The translations under genes and the position numbers were made by a program. A stretch of 64,000 bases of DNA from Streptococcus entericus DSM 14446 (GTDB lineage Bacteria; Bacillota; Bacilli; Lactobacillales; Streptococcaceae), in assembly GCF_000380025.1 (NCBI RefSeq), contig NZ_KB904156.1:1-64000 (forward strand). Reading direction: 5' to 3'. The first letter of the stretch is position 1. The number at the start of each line of letters is the position of its first letter. Under the pieces are notes generated by a model. It did not search any database and was not told where the DNA came from. It saw only the letters and a program-made list of their open reading frames with translations. This document shows, in pieces, positions 17,365 to 27,800 of this stretch.

Positions 17365-19644
17365 TTAAGCGTCAATAGGCAGATAAAGTTTAGACTGACT
17401 CAAATCGACCGTTAACTGATAGTTGCTGTTGTCTCGAACGGTGTGCTCAAAGTCGGTCGTATAGAGTAGGAGCCGAAGCGTATCGCCCTCAGTTAAACGG
17501 AAGATGGTCGGTTGTAAATCAAAGGTCAGGCTAATCCACTCGTCCGCAGGCAGGTCGCTCACGGTCAGAATCCCATCTCGGTTCTGCAGGTTGAGCACGC
17601 CCTTAGTGATTACCCGCTGTTCCGTCTCCACCCACGGCAACTCACGAACAGGCTCGCGCTGAAAGTTCTGTCCATTGTCGATAGTCGCAGCACCCAGTGG
17701 CACAGGCGTATCCGTGTGGCGTTTGGCTTTTCCTTGGTGCAATAGCTGAGCAGACAGGAGCCCACGGTTTTCTGACGATTTGAGGGTCAGATGAAGCTGG
17801 GCTTGACCGTTGATGAGCACAGCTTGAGTGACTGGCAAGTCGATGCAGATGGCGTTGGCCTTGTCTGCAAAAAGATCGGCCTTGAAGGTCTTGAAGTCCT
17901 TGTCGTAGCGCTCAAAGGTCTCTTGCTCATACTGGTTCTGGATGACTTGCTCACCTTGACCAAGATCAAAACGGATGGTCTTGTCTTGACCAAAATGGTC
18001 AAGGGCCTGCCAAGTCTGCTCTGCGACGTTGTCCTGCCAGATGACGGCTGGGAGATGATAACCGTTATCCTGTTTGAGCAGTTTTTGGGTCAGGAGGGCA
18101 TTGATGCTCTCACGAAAATCGATGGACTGCCAGTTGTTGAGGTAGACGTGTTGTCCTTGATGCAGGACGACGTGCTTGTCCACAGTATCTGGTAGGGCAT
18201 TTAGAATGTTATAGACCTGACGCGGTTTGACATTCCAGTCTTGGAGGCCGTGGGTGTAGACCACTGTCGCCTTGACCTTGTGAGCATGAGGGAGGTAGTT
18301 GCGATTTTCCCAGAACTGGTTGTAGTTGCCTGTCTCGCGGTCAAGCGCTTGAGCTTGCTCTTCGAGATGTTTGTCATATACCGCTCGGCTATGAACAAAA
18401 TCTCCTGCCAAGAGGCTTCGGGAGTGAGTTAAGGCGGTTAAGCTGTCTAAGTCTTCGCCCGGATAACCGCCTGGGCTGCACACCAAGCCGTTTTCACGGT
18501 AATACTCGTACCAAGAGCTGATGCCGGCTTCAGCGATGATGACCTTGAGCCCATCAACGCCAGTCGTGGCAAGTCCTGTAGACATGGTGCCCAGATAGGA
18601 AATTCCCGTCGTTGTGACCTCACCTGTCGCCCAAGTCGCTAGCACCTGCTGTTCACGCTTGTGGCTGGTGTAGGCGACGGCGCGACCATTTAGCCAGTCA
18701 ATAACACTCTTGTAGGAGCTGATGAGCTGGTAGTCGCCAGAGGTCATAAAGCCTGTCGAACCTGCTGTGCCGATACCTGACACGTAGATGTTGGCAAAGC
18801 CTCGAGCCAGCATGTAGTCGTTGAGGGTGTAGCTGCCGATGTGAGCAAAGGTCTCTGTCGCTGGACTTTCAGGCAGGGTGCTGGTTTGTTCAGATGGGAA
18901 AGTCGGTTCATGTGGATCAACGGTAATCGTACCTGCTTCTTTGACCGTCAGATTGCCTGTCATCTTGTAGAGTTTCTTGTCGCTGGCTGGACCGTTGATG
19001 CCTTGGTGATAGGGGCTGGCGGTCATCATGGTTGGCAGTTGGTGAGATGTTTTGGGACGGATGATGTTGACCTTGATGAGATCAGTTTGCCCATCGCCGT
19101 CAGTGTCCAGCTGGCTATCCACATAGACCACCTCACGCACCAAATGATTGGTATCAAAGGTCGCAAGGCTTTTGCCGTTGAAGAAATGGTAGTCATTATC
19201 CAGTGGCAGTAAGCCCTGGCTAACCAAATGGTCAATCAAGGTCAAACCAGTCTTCATCCGTGTGGCCAACAACTGGTGGAGTTGCGCCAGCAAATTGCCC
19301 TCAGAAAAGGCAATCGGAAAGGCGAGTTTGTCAATAAATGCTGTCCAATCGGTAAAATCCACTCCAGGCACAAATCCTAAGAGCTGGAGAGCGACCGTGT
19401 AGAAGACCTCTTCGGTCAAGGGGCGTTCCGACTGAAAGAAGGTCAAGAGGTCGGCCTCCTGATTGGCCGCTAAGAGGCTGACAGGGTAATCGGTATCCGG
19501 GTAGTGAAAGAATGTCGCGCGGACAAAGGTGTCTAGGTTGTCCTTGCCTGTTTTTGTTGCAGATAGGGGAAAGCCGAGCTGGGTAAAATCCGCCAGCTGG
19601 TTATTTTCATTGACAGGGATGTAGCTAAATTGATTGTAACGCAT
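17365..19644 (-). CDS. pepX: Xaa-Pro dipeptidyl-peptidase PepX
   Basis: 759 residues, the usual PepX length (family S15, EC 3.4.14.11). It opens with the PepX-type N-terminal dimerisation domain ([11 protein letters not shown]). The nucleophile motif GISYLG and the [14 protein letters not shown] segment define the alpha/beta hydrolase core. [10 protein letters not shown] lies in the C-terminal jelly-roll domain. The enzyme releases X-Pro dipeptides from peptides, important for proline-rich substrates such as casein or collagen fragments. It has an AAGGAG ribosome binding site, a strong promoter about 100 bases upstream and a structured leader. ebfC follows after 46 bases and may be co-transcribed. 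Confidence 0.97.
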   Translation of the reverse strand: MRYNQFSYIPVNENNQLADFTQLGFPLSATKTGKDNLDTFVRATFFHYPDTDYPVSLLAANQEADLLTFFQSERPLTEEVFYTVALQLLGFVPGVDFTDWTAFIDKLAFPIAFSEGNLLAQLHQLLATRMKTGLTLIDHLVSQGLLPLDNDYHFFNGKSLATFDTNHLVREVVYVDSQLDTDGDGQTDLIKVNIIRPKTSHQLPTMMTASPYHQGINGPASDKKLYKMTGNLTVKEAGTITVDPHEPTFPSEQTSTLPESPATETFAHIGSYTLNDYMLARGFANIYVSGIGTAGSTGFMTSGDYQLISSYKSVIDWLNGRAVAYTSHKREQQVLATWATGEVTTTGISYLGTMSTGLATTGVDGLKVIIAEAGISSWYEYYRENGLVCSPGGYPGEDLDSLTALTHSRSLLAGDFVHSRAVYDKHLEEQAQALDRETGNYNQFWENRNYLPHAHKVKATVVYTHGLQDWNVKPRQVYNILNALPDTVDKHVVLHQGQHVYLNNWQSIDFRESINALLTQKLLKQDNGYHLPAVIWQDNVAEQTWQALDHFGQDKTIRFDLGQGEQVIQNQYEQETFERYDKDFKTFKADLFADKANAICIDLPVTQAVLINGQAQLHLTLKSSENRGLLSAQLLHQGKAKRHTDTPVPLGAATIDNGQNFQREPVRELPWVETEQRVITKGVLNLQNRDGILTVSDLPADEWISLTFDLQPTIFRLTEGDTLRLLLYTTDFEHTVRDNSNYQLTVDLSQSKLYLPIDA

Positions 19645-19664
19645 GGAAACTCCTTTTGTTTTCT

Positions 19665-19734
19665 AATCACCTCTTGTTAATGAGCGGCATGTTGAGCCAA
19701 CATCAGCAGGCTTGCCCTTTCTAATGAGGTGATT
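19665..19734 (-). promoter_or_regulatory. Structured 5' leader of pepX
   Basis: In the predicted transcript AATCACCTC (19726-19734 side) pairs with GAGGTGATT (19665-19673 side). The helix encloses a perfect ATGTTG-gct-CAACAT hairpin (19689-19703). A closed multi-helix leader ahead of the ribosome binding site suggests a cis-regulatory RNA. I do not recognise it as a known riboswitch. Confidence 0.45.
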
Positions 19735-19751
19735 GCAGTTGAAATACCTCT

Positions 19752-19780
19752 ATTATACCGCAACTTGCCTCATCTGTCGA
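19752..19780 (-). promoter_or_regulatory. pepX promoter
   Basis: On the minus strand: -35 TCGACA (19775-19780), 17-bp spacer, -10 TATAAT (19752-19757). It is back to back with the cppA promoter; the two -35 boxes are only 5 bases apart. Confidence 0.75.
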
Positions 19781-19785
19781 AATAG

Positions 19786-19814
19786 TTGTCAAAATCGCCT
19801 AATTAGTCTAAAAT
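19786..19814 (+). promoter_or_regulatory. cppA promoter, leaderless configuration
   Basis: TTGTCA (19786-19791), a 17-bp spacer and TAAAAT (19809-19814). Six bases separate the -10 from the ATG, leaving no room for a ribosome binding site. Confidence 0.7.
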
Positions 19815-19820
19815 AAGTCT

Positions 19821-20555
19821 ATGAAAAAAAATGAAAACATGGCTTTACTTGCCCCCTATATTCGGGTTAACAATCGCCAGCGGAATCTGGATTTTTATGA
19901 GCACATTCTTGGTTTGCGAGTGCTTCATGAGGAAAATGCCTTTGCTTTTTTAGGCGGACATGTGGCGAAAGAGACACGACTGACTTTGGAAGAATCGCCA
20001 TCTTATCGGACGCGAGCAGTCAATGGCCCTAAAAAGCTGCACACCTTGGTGCTTAAGGCTGATACGGCAGAAATAGCAGAGCTATTAGCACGAAAAATTC
20101 CTGTGGAGAGGGTGTATAAAGGTCAAACAGGCTATGCCTTCTCTGCCCTGTCCCCAGAAGGGGACCGCCTGCTATTGCATGGGGAAGATGATGTCACAAC
20201 CCTTGATCCAGTTCCTTACCCAGACCTTTTGGCGGACTCTGGCTTCAACGGTTTATCGGATGTCATCGTAGACCGTCTGGTATTGAATGTTCCTGACAGG
20301 TCGGTCAGCCTTCCTTTTTACGACCGTCTGCCCTTGTCTGTCGAGCTGAACGAAGCACAGGGGGCTGACTTGCAGGCTGATAACGACCAGACCTGGGACA
20401 TCAGCATGGTAGAATGTTCCGTTGATAAGACTGTCGACCTTGCTTCTTTTGCAGTCATTTGCAAAGACTTGGGACTAGAGACGATGCTCAATAAAAAGGA
20501 AACCGTGCTCATCGTGACGGATCCAAGTCGGCTGGACTGGTGGTTTGTCAAATGA
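19821..20555 (+). CDS. cppA: CppA family protein (VOC fold)
   Basis: 244 residues resembling CppA, described in pneumococcus as a putative C3-degrading proteinase. The N-terminal half is a glyoxalase/VOC-type repeat (IRVNNRQRNLDFYEHILGLRVLHEENAFAFLG) and the C-terminal half a second, diverged VOC-like module. No classical protease motif is visible, so the protease role is uncertain. The ATG at 19821 fits family starts but has no ribosome binding site. It overlaps the next gene by ATGA. Confidence 0.8.
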   Translation: MKKNENMALLAPYIRVNNRQRNLDFYEHILGLRVLHEENAFAFLGGHVAKETRLTLEESPSYRTRAVNGPKKLHTLVLKADTAEIAELLARKIPVERVYKGQTGYAFSALSPEGDRLLLHGEDDVTTLDPVPYPDLLADSGFNGLSDVIVDRLVLNVPDRSVSLPFYDRLPLSVELNEAQGADLQADNDQTWDISMVECSVDKTVDLASFAVICKDLGLETMLNKKETVLIVTDPSRLDWWFVK

Positions 20556-21478
20556 TGCAGGCGATTATTGATAAAATCAACCAACAGCGGTCAGAACATC
20601 TCTATCTGGGGGCTAGCTTGGCTATTTTCCAAAAAGGGCGATGGCAGGAGTGGTACATCGGTGAGGTAGCCCCTGAGGCTCCTGTTGAGGCTGGCTTAGT
20701 CTATGATCTCGCTAGCGTGTCCAAGGTAATCGGTGTGGGGACGGTTCTTATCCAGCTGTTGGCAGATGGGACACTAGAGCTTGACCAACCACTTAAAAGT
20801 TACTACCCTGGAGTAGCAGACGAGACGGTTACGATCAGGCAGCTCCTGACTCACACCTCAGGTATTGACCCTTATATCCCAAACCGCGACCGACTGAGCG
20901 CAAGGGAGTTACGGGCAGCCATCAACCACATTACTGTCACCACGGATAAGCGTTTCTTGTACACGGACATCAACTTCTTGTTGTTAGGTTTTATGCTAGA
21001 AGACTTGTTTGGAAAAAGTTTGGATGAGTTGTTTCAGGAGCGGGTGTTTCGACCTCTTGGGATGGCAGAAACCAGCTTTGGCCCTCGTTTAGGGGCTGTT
21101 TTGACGGTCAATGGCAGAGCAGATGGGCTGGTTCATGACCCTAAAGCTCAGGTTTTGGGTGTTCATGCAGGATCAGCTGGTCTTTTTTCGACAGTGGCTG
21201 ATTTAGAGCGCTTTTGCGAGCATTATTTGATGGCAGATTTTGGAGTGGACTTATTAACCAACTATGGCAGTCCAGATAAACCGCGCTCTCTGGGCTGGAA
21301 TCTTGATGGGGACTGGCTCGACCATACGGGCTACACTGGTCCCTTTATCATGATCAATCGACGACGTCAGCAAGCGGTGATTTTTCTGACCAATCGAACT
21401 TATGCCTACGATGATCGTCCGTTATGGATTGCCAAACGCCGAGAACTGCGTGATGTTATCAAGCAAACGCTCAGTTGA
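20552..21478 (+). CDS. Beta-lactamase-fold serine hydrolase
   Basis: 308 residues of the class C beta-lactamase-related/esterase family. The nucleophile motif SVSK (SxxK) lies in DLASVSKV, the second motif is YTD in place of YxN, and HTGYTG stands for the third (KTG-like). There is no signal peptide, so it is probably cytoplasmic. The start is the ATG overlapping the cppA stop (ATGA), implying coupled translation. The substrate is unknown; members are esterases, D-amino-acid peptidases or resistance-unrelated hydrolases. Confidence 0.85.
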   Translation: MMQAIIDKINQQRSEHLYLGASLAIFQKGRWQEWYIGEVAPEAPVEAGLVYDLASVSKVIGVGTVLIQLLADGTLELDQPLKSYYPGVADETVTIRQLLTHTSGIDPYIPNRDRLSARELRAAINHITVTTDKRFLYTDINFLLLGFMLEDLFGKSLDELFQERVFRPLGMAETSFGPRLGAVLTVNGRADGLVHDPKAQVLGVHAGSAGLFSTVADLERFCEHYLMADFGVDLLTNYGSPDKPRSLGWNLDGDWLDHTGYTGPFIMINRRRQQAVIFLTNRTYAYDDRPLWIAKRRELRDVIKQTLS

Positions 21479-21527
21479 TAGCAGTTAGATGAGCAGGGAA
21501 TACTCTGATTTACAAGAAAAGTAAGGC

Positions 21528-21563
21528 AAAGACCAAGAATCCATCTGGAATCTTGGTCTTTTT
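21528..21563 (+). terminator. Terminator after the beta-lactamase-fold gene
   Basis: AAAGACCAAGA pairs with TCTTGGTCTTT and is followed by a T-run; the stem is nearly perfect. Confidence 0.85.
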
Positions 21564-21697
21564 AGCTGTTATCATTATAGACGTGGATAAGTTTAGAGCG
21601 GATTGAAAAGATAAGGATTGATTGTTGAGAGTGTTAGCTAGGGGCATTTACAAGAAAACATCCTAATTTTATCATGATAAGATTTTATTATTTTTTG

Positions 21698-21711
21698 TGT
21701 AAACGCTTGAT
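21698..21711 (+). promoter_or_regulatory. cre-like CcpA site 1
   Basis: TGTAAACGCTTGAT matches the left half and centre of the CcpA consensus TGWAANCGNTNWCA, with mismatches at the right end. It overlaps the -35 box. Confidence 0.5.
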
Positions 21712-21735
21712 TTTAAAATTAGTTTCTGTTAATAT
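21707..21735 (+). promoter_or_regulatory. Promoter of the giant glycosidase gene
   Basis: TTGATT (21707-21712), a 17-bp spacer and TAATAT (21730-21735). The expected start site is near 21742. Confidence 0.65.
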
Positions 21736-21740
21736 TGTAT

Positions 21741-21755
21741 TTGTAAACGTTTGCG
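21741..21755 (+). promoter_or_regulatory. cre-like CcpA site 2
   Basis: TTGTAAACGTTTGCG fits WTGNAANCGNWNNCW except for the last base. It covers the expected transcription start, a position that usually gives catabolite repression. Confidence 0.65.
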
Positions 21756-21809
21756 ACTTACGTCGTGTTTTTAGGCAAATTATTTTATCAAAGGAGGTTG
21801 CTATCACGT

Positions 21810-24800
21810 ATGAAACGAGATAGAAAAGATTATCTGAATCGGCTTTATCATTATTCCATCCGCAAGACGAGCCTGGGTGTTGGCTCTGTTGTGGTTGGTC
21901 TATTTTTGTCTGGGGTGTTGCCACAAGAAACAGTTTTAGCGGAAACACCAGCTTCACCAGTCGCTGGTCAGACGGATAAGCAAGAGGACGAACAATCTGT
22001 AGTAAATGAAGAGTCCGTTAAACCGCTTGTCGAGGAAGGTAAACCGTCCGAAGTAGCAGAACAAGGCTTGTCGAGCTTGTCAGATGCAGAAAAAGTGGCT
22101 GAAGCACCTACTGACAAAGCACCTGCTGAGGACTTGTCTCGTGCTACAGTTTCCTCAAGCCCTGCTGTTGCTAATGTGGCCACTCGCTCTGCTGAACCAT
22201 CTAGCGACAAGCCATCCGAAACGATTACGCAAACAGAATCACCTGAGGAATGGCATAAGGTTAATCATTACAACGACACGGATAAAGTGGTGAATTTTGA
22301 TAAGGATTGGAAATTCAATCTGGGAGATAGTGCAGCAGCTTCTAGCAAGAGCTTTGACGATTCGAGCTGGAAAAAGCTAGATTTGCCACATGACTTTAGC
22401 TTAATCCAGGACTACACCCCATCTGGGGAGGCTGAAAGTGGTTATAAACCTGGCGGTATCGGCTGGTACCGCAAGTCCTTTACCATTGGAGAAGAGGCGG
22501 CTAAGGGTCGTGTTAACCTGCAATTTGACGGGGCTTACATGGAGACGGAAGTTTTCATCAACGGCACGTCACTAGGAACGCACACTTACGGCTATAGCCC
22601 ATTTAGTTTTGATTTGACGGAACATTTGAAAAAAGATGAGGAAAATGTTCTGGCAGTCAAAGTGACCAACCCAATTCCAAGTTCTCGTTGGTATTCAGGT
22701 TCAGGGATTTATCGGTCTGTTCATTTAGAATTTGCTCCGTCAGTTCACTTAGCGGAGTATGGGGTAGTTGTGACCACGCCAGACTTGAAAGACACTCACA
22801 ACTTGGACAGTGGTAGCCGTATTAATATCAGTACGACTGTTGTTAACCAGGGTGAGGATGCGGCACAGGTGACCGTTCGAAGCACCCTCTTTGAACGCGA
22901 CAGCAATGGTGGTCGAGGTCGTCAAGTGGCCGTTTCCACAGATGTTCCTGCCAAGTCTGTTACTGCTGGTAGCAGCTCTGCTATCGACACCAGCCTAACC
23001 ATCGTCAAGCCTAAACTCTGGTCGGTGGACAATCCTCATCTCTATGTGCTTCGGACGGAGGTGCTAAAGGACGGTCAGGTGATTCAGTCGAGGGAGCAAG
23101 AGACAGGTTTCCGTTATACCGCTTTTGATAAGGATACGGGCTTCAAACTCAATGGGCAAAACCTGAAATTGCAAGGGGTATCCATGCACCATGACCAGGG
23201 TGGTCTAGGGGCGCGTGCTTATTACGATGCCATCGAACGCCAGTTCACTATTCTCAAGGATATGGGCGTTAATGCGGTTCGTGTGACCCACAACCCTGCT
23301 TCTCGTGCCATGAAAGACATCGCGAACCGCAAGGGTATGCTCTTGATTGATGAGGCGTTTGACACTTGGGAACATGCCAAAAACGGGAACACCAATGACT
23401 ATGCCCGTTACTTTAACCGTGTGATTGGTGACAGCGTGCGTGACCTCAACGGGGCTCGTGCAGACCAGACTTGGGCGGAGTACCACATCAAACAGATGGT
23501 TAAGAGCGGGATTAACGACCCATCCATCATCATGTGGTCAACGGGTAACGAGGTCATGGAGGGTTTTTCTGCCAATACCTCTAATTATCCACAGGTGATT
23601 GCACGACTGAGCGACTGGGTTGCTGAGATTGACCCAACTCGTCCTGCTACCTTTGGCGATAACATGCTAAAAAATCGTCATCAGAATGCTATTGGCATGG
23701 CCAATGTTTTAACTGAAAAGAAAGGCATTGTCGGCTATAACTATGCTAACGGTGCTCAGTATGACCAAGGTCATCGTGACCATCCTGACTGGATTATTTA
23801 TGGGTCAGAGACAGCTTCGGCTGTCAACAGCCGTGGGGTCTATAATGTTAAAGGCAACACCCAGCGTCAGGACCGGCAACTAACCTCTTATGATCAAAGC
23901 AAAGTTAACTGGGGGCATGTCGCCAGTGAGGCCTGGTATGATGTCCTCACACGTGATTTTGTGGCAGGTGAGTTTGTTTGGACAGGGTTTGACTATCTGG
24001 GTGAGCCAACCCCTTGGAACAAGACTAACCCAGGTGCTCAAGGCACATGGGGCTCGCCAAAGAGTTCCTACTTTGGTATCGTTGATACAGCCGGTCTTCC
24101 GAAAGACTCCTATTATTTCTACCGTAGCCAGTGGCAAAAAGGGGACACGACTTTGCATGTCTTGCCGGCTTGGGAGGAGTCAGTTGTCGCTAAGGACAAT
24201 CAGAATCGTGTTGAAGTGGTTGTCTATTCCAACGCTGCTAAAGTGAAGTTAGTTCACATCAGTCCTGAGGGCGTAGAGCGTGTTATTGGGACAAAAGCAT
24301 TTAGTAAAGAAACAACATCTGCGGGTCATACCTACCAGGTTTATAAGGGATCAGATAAGCAGCAGGTTGAGCATAAAAACCTCTACCTAACTTGGCATGT
24401 GCCATATGAAGCAGGAACGATTAAAGCGATCGCGCTAGATGAGCAGGATCGTGTGATTGAGCAAACAGTAGGAACCAGTCAGGTTAGCACTTTTGGAGCG
24501 GCCCACAAGCTACAAGCAACAGTGACCCACAAGAAAGATACTGTTGATGATCACAATCTGGCCTATGTGACCATTGATGTGCAAGATGCCAAGGGCAATC
24601 TGGTTGTTAATGCAAGCAATCGCATCAAAGTGACAGTGACGGGTGAGGCAGAGCTAGTCGCTATGGATAACGGTAATCCTGTTGATCACCAGTCCTACCA
24701 AGATGATAACCGTCAAGCCTTCGGTGGTAAAGTTGTTGCTATCCTCAAAATGACAGGTAAGGCAGGTCAGGTACAGGTCACTGCAACAGCTGACGGGTTA

Positions 24801-27800
24801 GCCTCAAGCACCCAGACCTTTGAGGTGGCTGCTAAACGCCAGTCGCAAGCAGATAAGGTCGACAGTTACAAGCTCACAAAAACCATCTACATCAAAAAAG
24901 GCGCGGAGCTTAAGCTGCCAGAGAAAACCACTGTCCGCTACGAAGACGGTCGAGAAGTTGAGAAAGATCTTCATTTTGACCGCTCGGCTATTGCACCAAA
25001 ACTCGCCGCAGGCGAAACCTTTACTGCAACAGGTCGTATCAACGATTTGGGAACAAGGGCAGAGCTTGTTGTTGCGGTTATCGACCAAGTCGCAGCCATC
25101 AAGAACATCAGTACTGCTACTGAGGTAGGGGCACGTCCTAAACTACCGGAAACTGCGCAAGCCTATTTGGCAGATGGTAGCCTCTTGTCAGCGACTTTCC
25201 CAGTTTCTTGGCAAATGCCAGAGGAAGCGCAGTTTGCGCAGACTGGCACAGTCATGATTAACGGTACCGCAGATGTGCTCGGGCAAAAATTGCCGATCAC
25301 TGCCAGTGTTCGTGTCGGAGAAAAAACGCTTACCATTGACCAAAACGTTGCACCTAGTGCACGTACCTTGACCCAAAACATTGTGGGGTCAGACACTCTA
25401 ACAGCCATCAACGATGGCAACCTCAATGTGTCAGCCAACAACCAAGGCGGCCCTAACCCGACGATTTGGTCAAACTGGCAAGCTGCTCAAAACGGTCAAA
25501 AGACTGCAACCTTGAGTTTCACTTATGACACGGCTCAAACCATCGCAGAAGTCGTGGCCTATTACCATAGAGACCGCCTATCACTGCGCACGCCAAAATC
25601 AGCGACCTTCGCATGGAACCGTGGTTCTGGTGCAGAAGATGAAACGATTGCCATCGCTAGTCAGACCGCTGAAGCTGTCGCAGGCACTAGCTTGACCAAG
25701 GTGACTTATCGTCTCGCGCAGCCAGTCTCTGCTGTTGAGTTCAAGATGACTGTCGAAAACTCAGATGAAGCCATGCCAAGCGCGCAGAAATCGTCTGTCG
25801 GCATCGCAGAAGTTCAGCTGATGACCGCCTTAGAGAGCTTTAACCAGCACAGTGAAGCAGGACTGACCGACATTCGTGTGGGTGACCGTCGTTACACTGG
25901 CAATCAAATCAGCACAAGCATGCGAGTACCTGCAACAGGTGCAGTCACTGCAACGAACAACAACCGCAATGTCGGCATCACCATTTTGCCTGAACAAGAT
26001 GGTGTGGTGAAGATCTTTACCGAGTCAGAAGATAAGACGCGCTCAGCTGTTTATAGCATTCAGCTGGTGCCTGAAAACCCGCGGACACCTGACGATAAGC
26101 GCTATGTGCCTCGTAGTGAGGTCACTCTGACAGCTGGATCTGTTGAAAACCAGCCATCTGAGGCCGTAACAAATGCTAATGATTTTAACTTTAACACGCA
26201 TTGGCATTCAGCATGGGCAGGAACGACTATCGATAACCTTTGGGTAACGCTTGATACTGGTCGCTTACGCCAATTAGACGGTCTTGCGTATATGCAACGT
26301 CAGGACAGCTCTAATAATGGTAAAGTAGACGGTTATGAAGTTTATATCAGTTCAGATAATCAAAACTGGAGTCGTGTTGCAGTAGGAAGGTTTGCCAACA
26401 CTAATGACTGGCAGGAAGCTAGCTTCACACCAACTCAAGGGCGCTATTTGAAGCTAAAAGCGACAAGCACACTAGGTGATCGTCCAAATGTTTTCATGTC
26501 AGCAAGTGAGTTGCGTGCTCGCGAAGTAGTAGATCCTACAGCCAAGATTGCCTTGGCAGATAGTCATGTGACCTTGCCTAGTCAGCCGCTCACCCATACT
26601 GGACAAGCCTTGACACCTAAACCGATAGTAACAGTGGCTGGTCAAGTCTTGGTGGAAAATACCGACTATACTCTGGCATATGCTGACAATATCGGTCAGG
26701 CTGATCGCCCAACGCAGGGTACCGTAACTGTCACTGGTCTCGGGCGCTATGAGGGTATCGTGACCAAGTCCTTCACCATCTTGCCAAGTCAAGTGACTGA
26801 GGTGGTGACCGATGGCACAGAAGAATTGCCAGATAGCTGGACAGCACCAACTGCTGTCGATGCAACAGAAGCACTGACAGACCCTGCTTACTTGAGCAAG
26901 ACCTATACGGTCTTCCCAACACCGCAACAGGTGACTTATGGTGATGGCTTAGTGCGTCTGGATGGCACCGTTAATCTGGTCATTGGCAGTGGTGTTGATA
27001 TCTACACCCGCAACCGTCTCAAAGAGACCCTGCAAGCCAATAACATCTCTTACAGCACCAGCCAAGCAGCGGTGGATAGTGCCACCAACATCTTCTTGGG
27101 CATTCATGGTCAAGACACCTTAGCTAGTCAACACCAGGCGACAGCAGGCATTGCGACCGATCTTTACGGCAAGATTGACGCCCACAGTCTGGTGATTAAG
27201 GGTAATAGTATCTCCGTTGTTGGTAAGGACACAGATGCTGTCTTCTACGGTTTGACGACACTCAAGCACATGCTCAAAGATAGTGAGAAGCCTGTTCTGC
27301 GCCATGTGACAGTTCAGGATTATGCAGACATTAAGAACCGTGGCTTCATCGAGGGTTATTATGGTAATCCATGGTCAAATGCTGACCGTGCCGAACTGAT
27401 GCGCTACGGTGGCGACCTCAAGATGACCCAGTACTTCTTTGCACCTAAGGACGACCCTTACCACAACAGCCGTTGGCGTGAGCTCTATCCAGCAGAGAAA
27501 TTGGAAGAAATTCGCGAATTGGCTAAGGCTGGTAACCAAAGCAAGACCCGCTATGTTTGGACCCTTCACCCATTCATGCACCGTGCGGTTCGCTTTGACA
27601 GCAACTATCAGGCTGATTTTGACGTGATCAAAGCCAAGTTCACCCAGCTCTTGGACGTTGGTGTCCGCGAGTTCGGTATTCTGGCGGATGATGCTAGCGC
27701 AACCAGTGCGGACAACTACAACCGCCTCATGAATGATTTGACCAACTGGCTGGGTGAGAAGCAAGCCACTTACACTGGTCTTCGTAAGGACATGATTTTT

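Larger units (their letters stand above)
21479..21809 (+). other. Intergenic control region of the giant glycosidase gene
   Basis: 331 bases without a gene. It holds the terminator of the cppA operon, then an AT-rich segment, the promoter, two cre-like sites and an AAAGGAGG ribosome binding site (about 21791) before the ATG at 21810. Confidence 0.8.
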
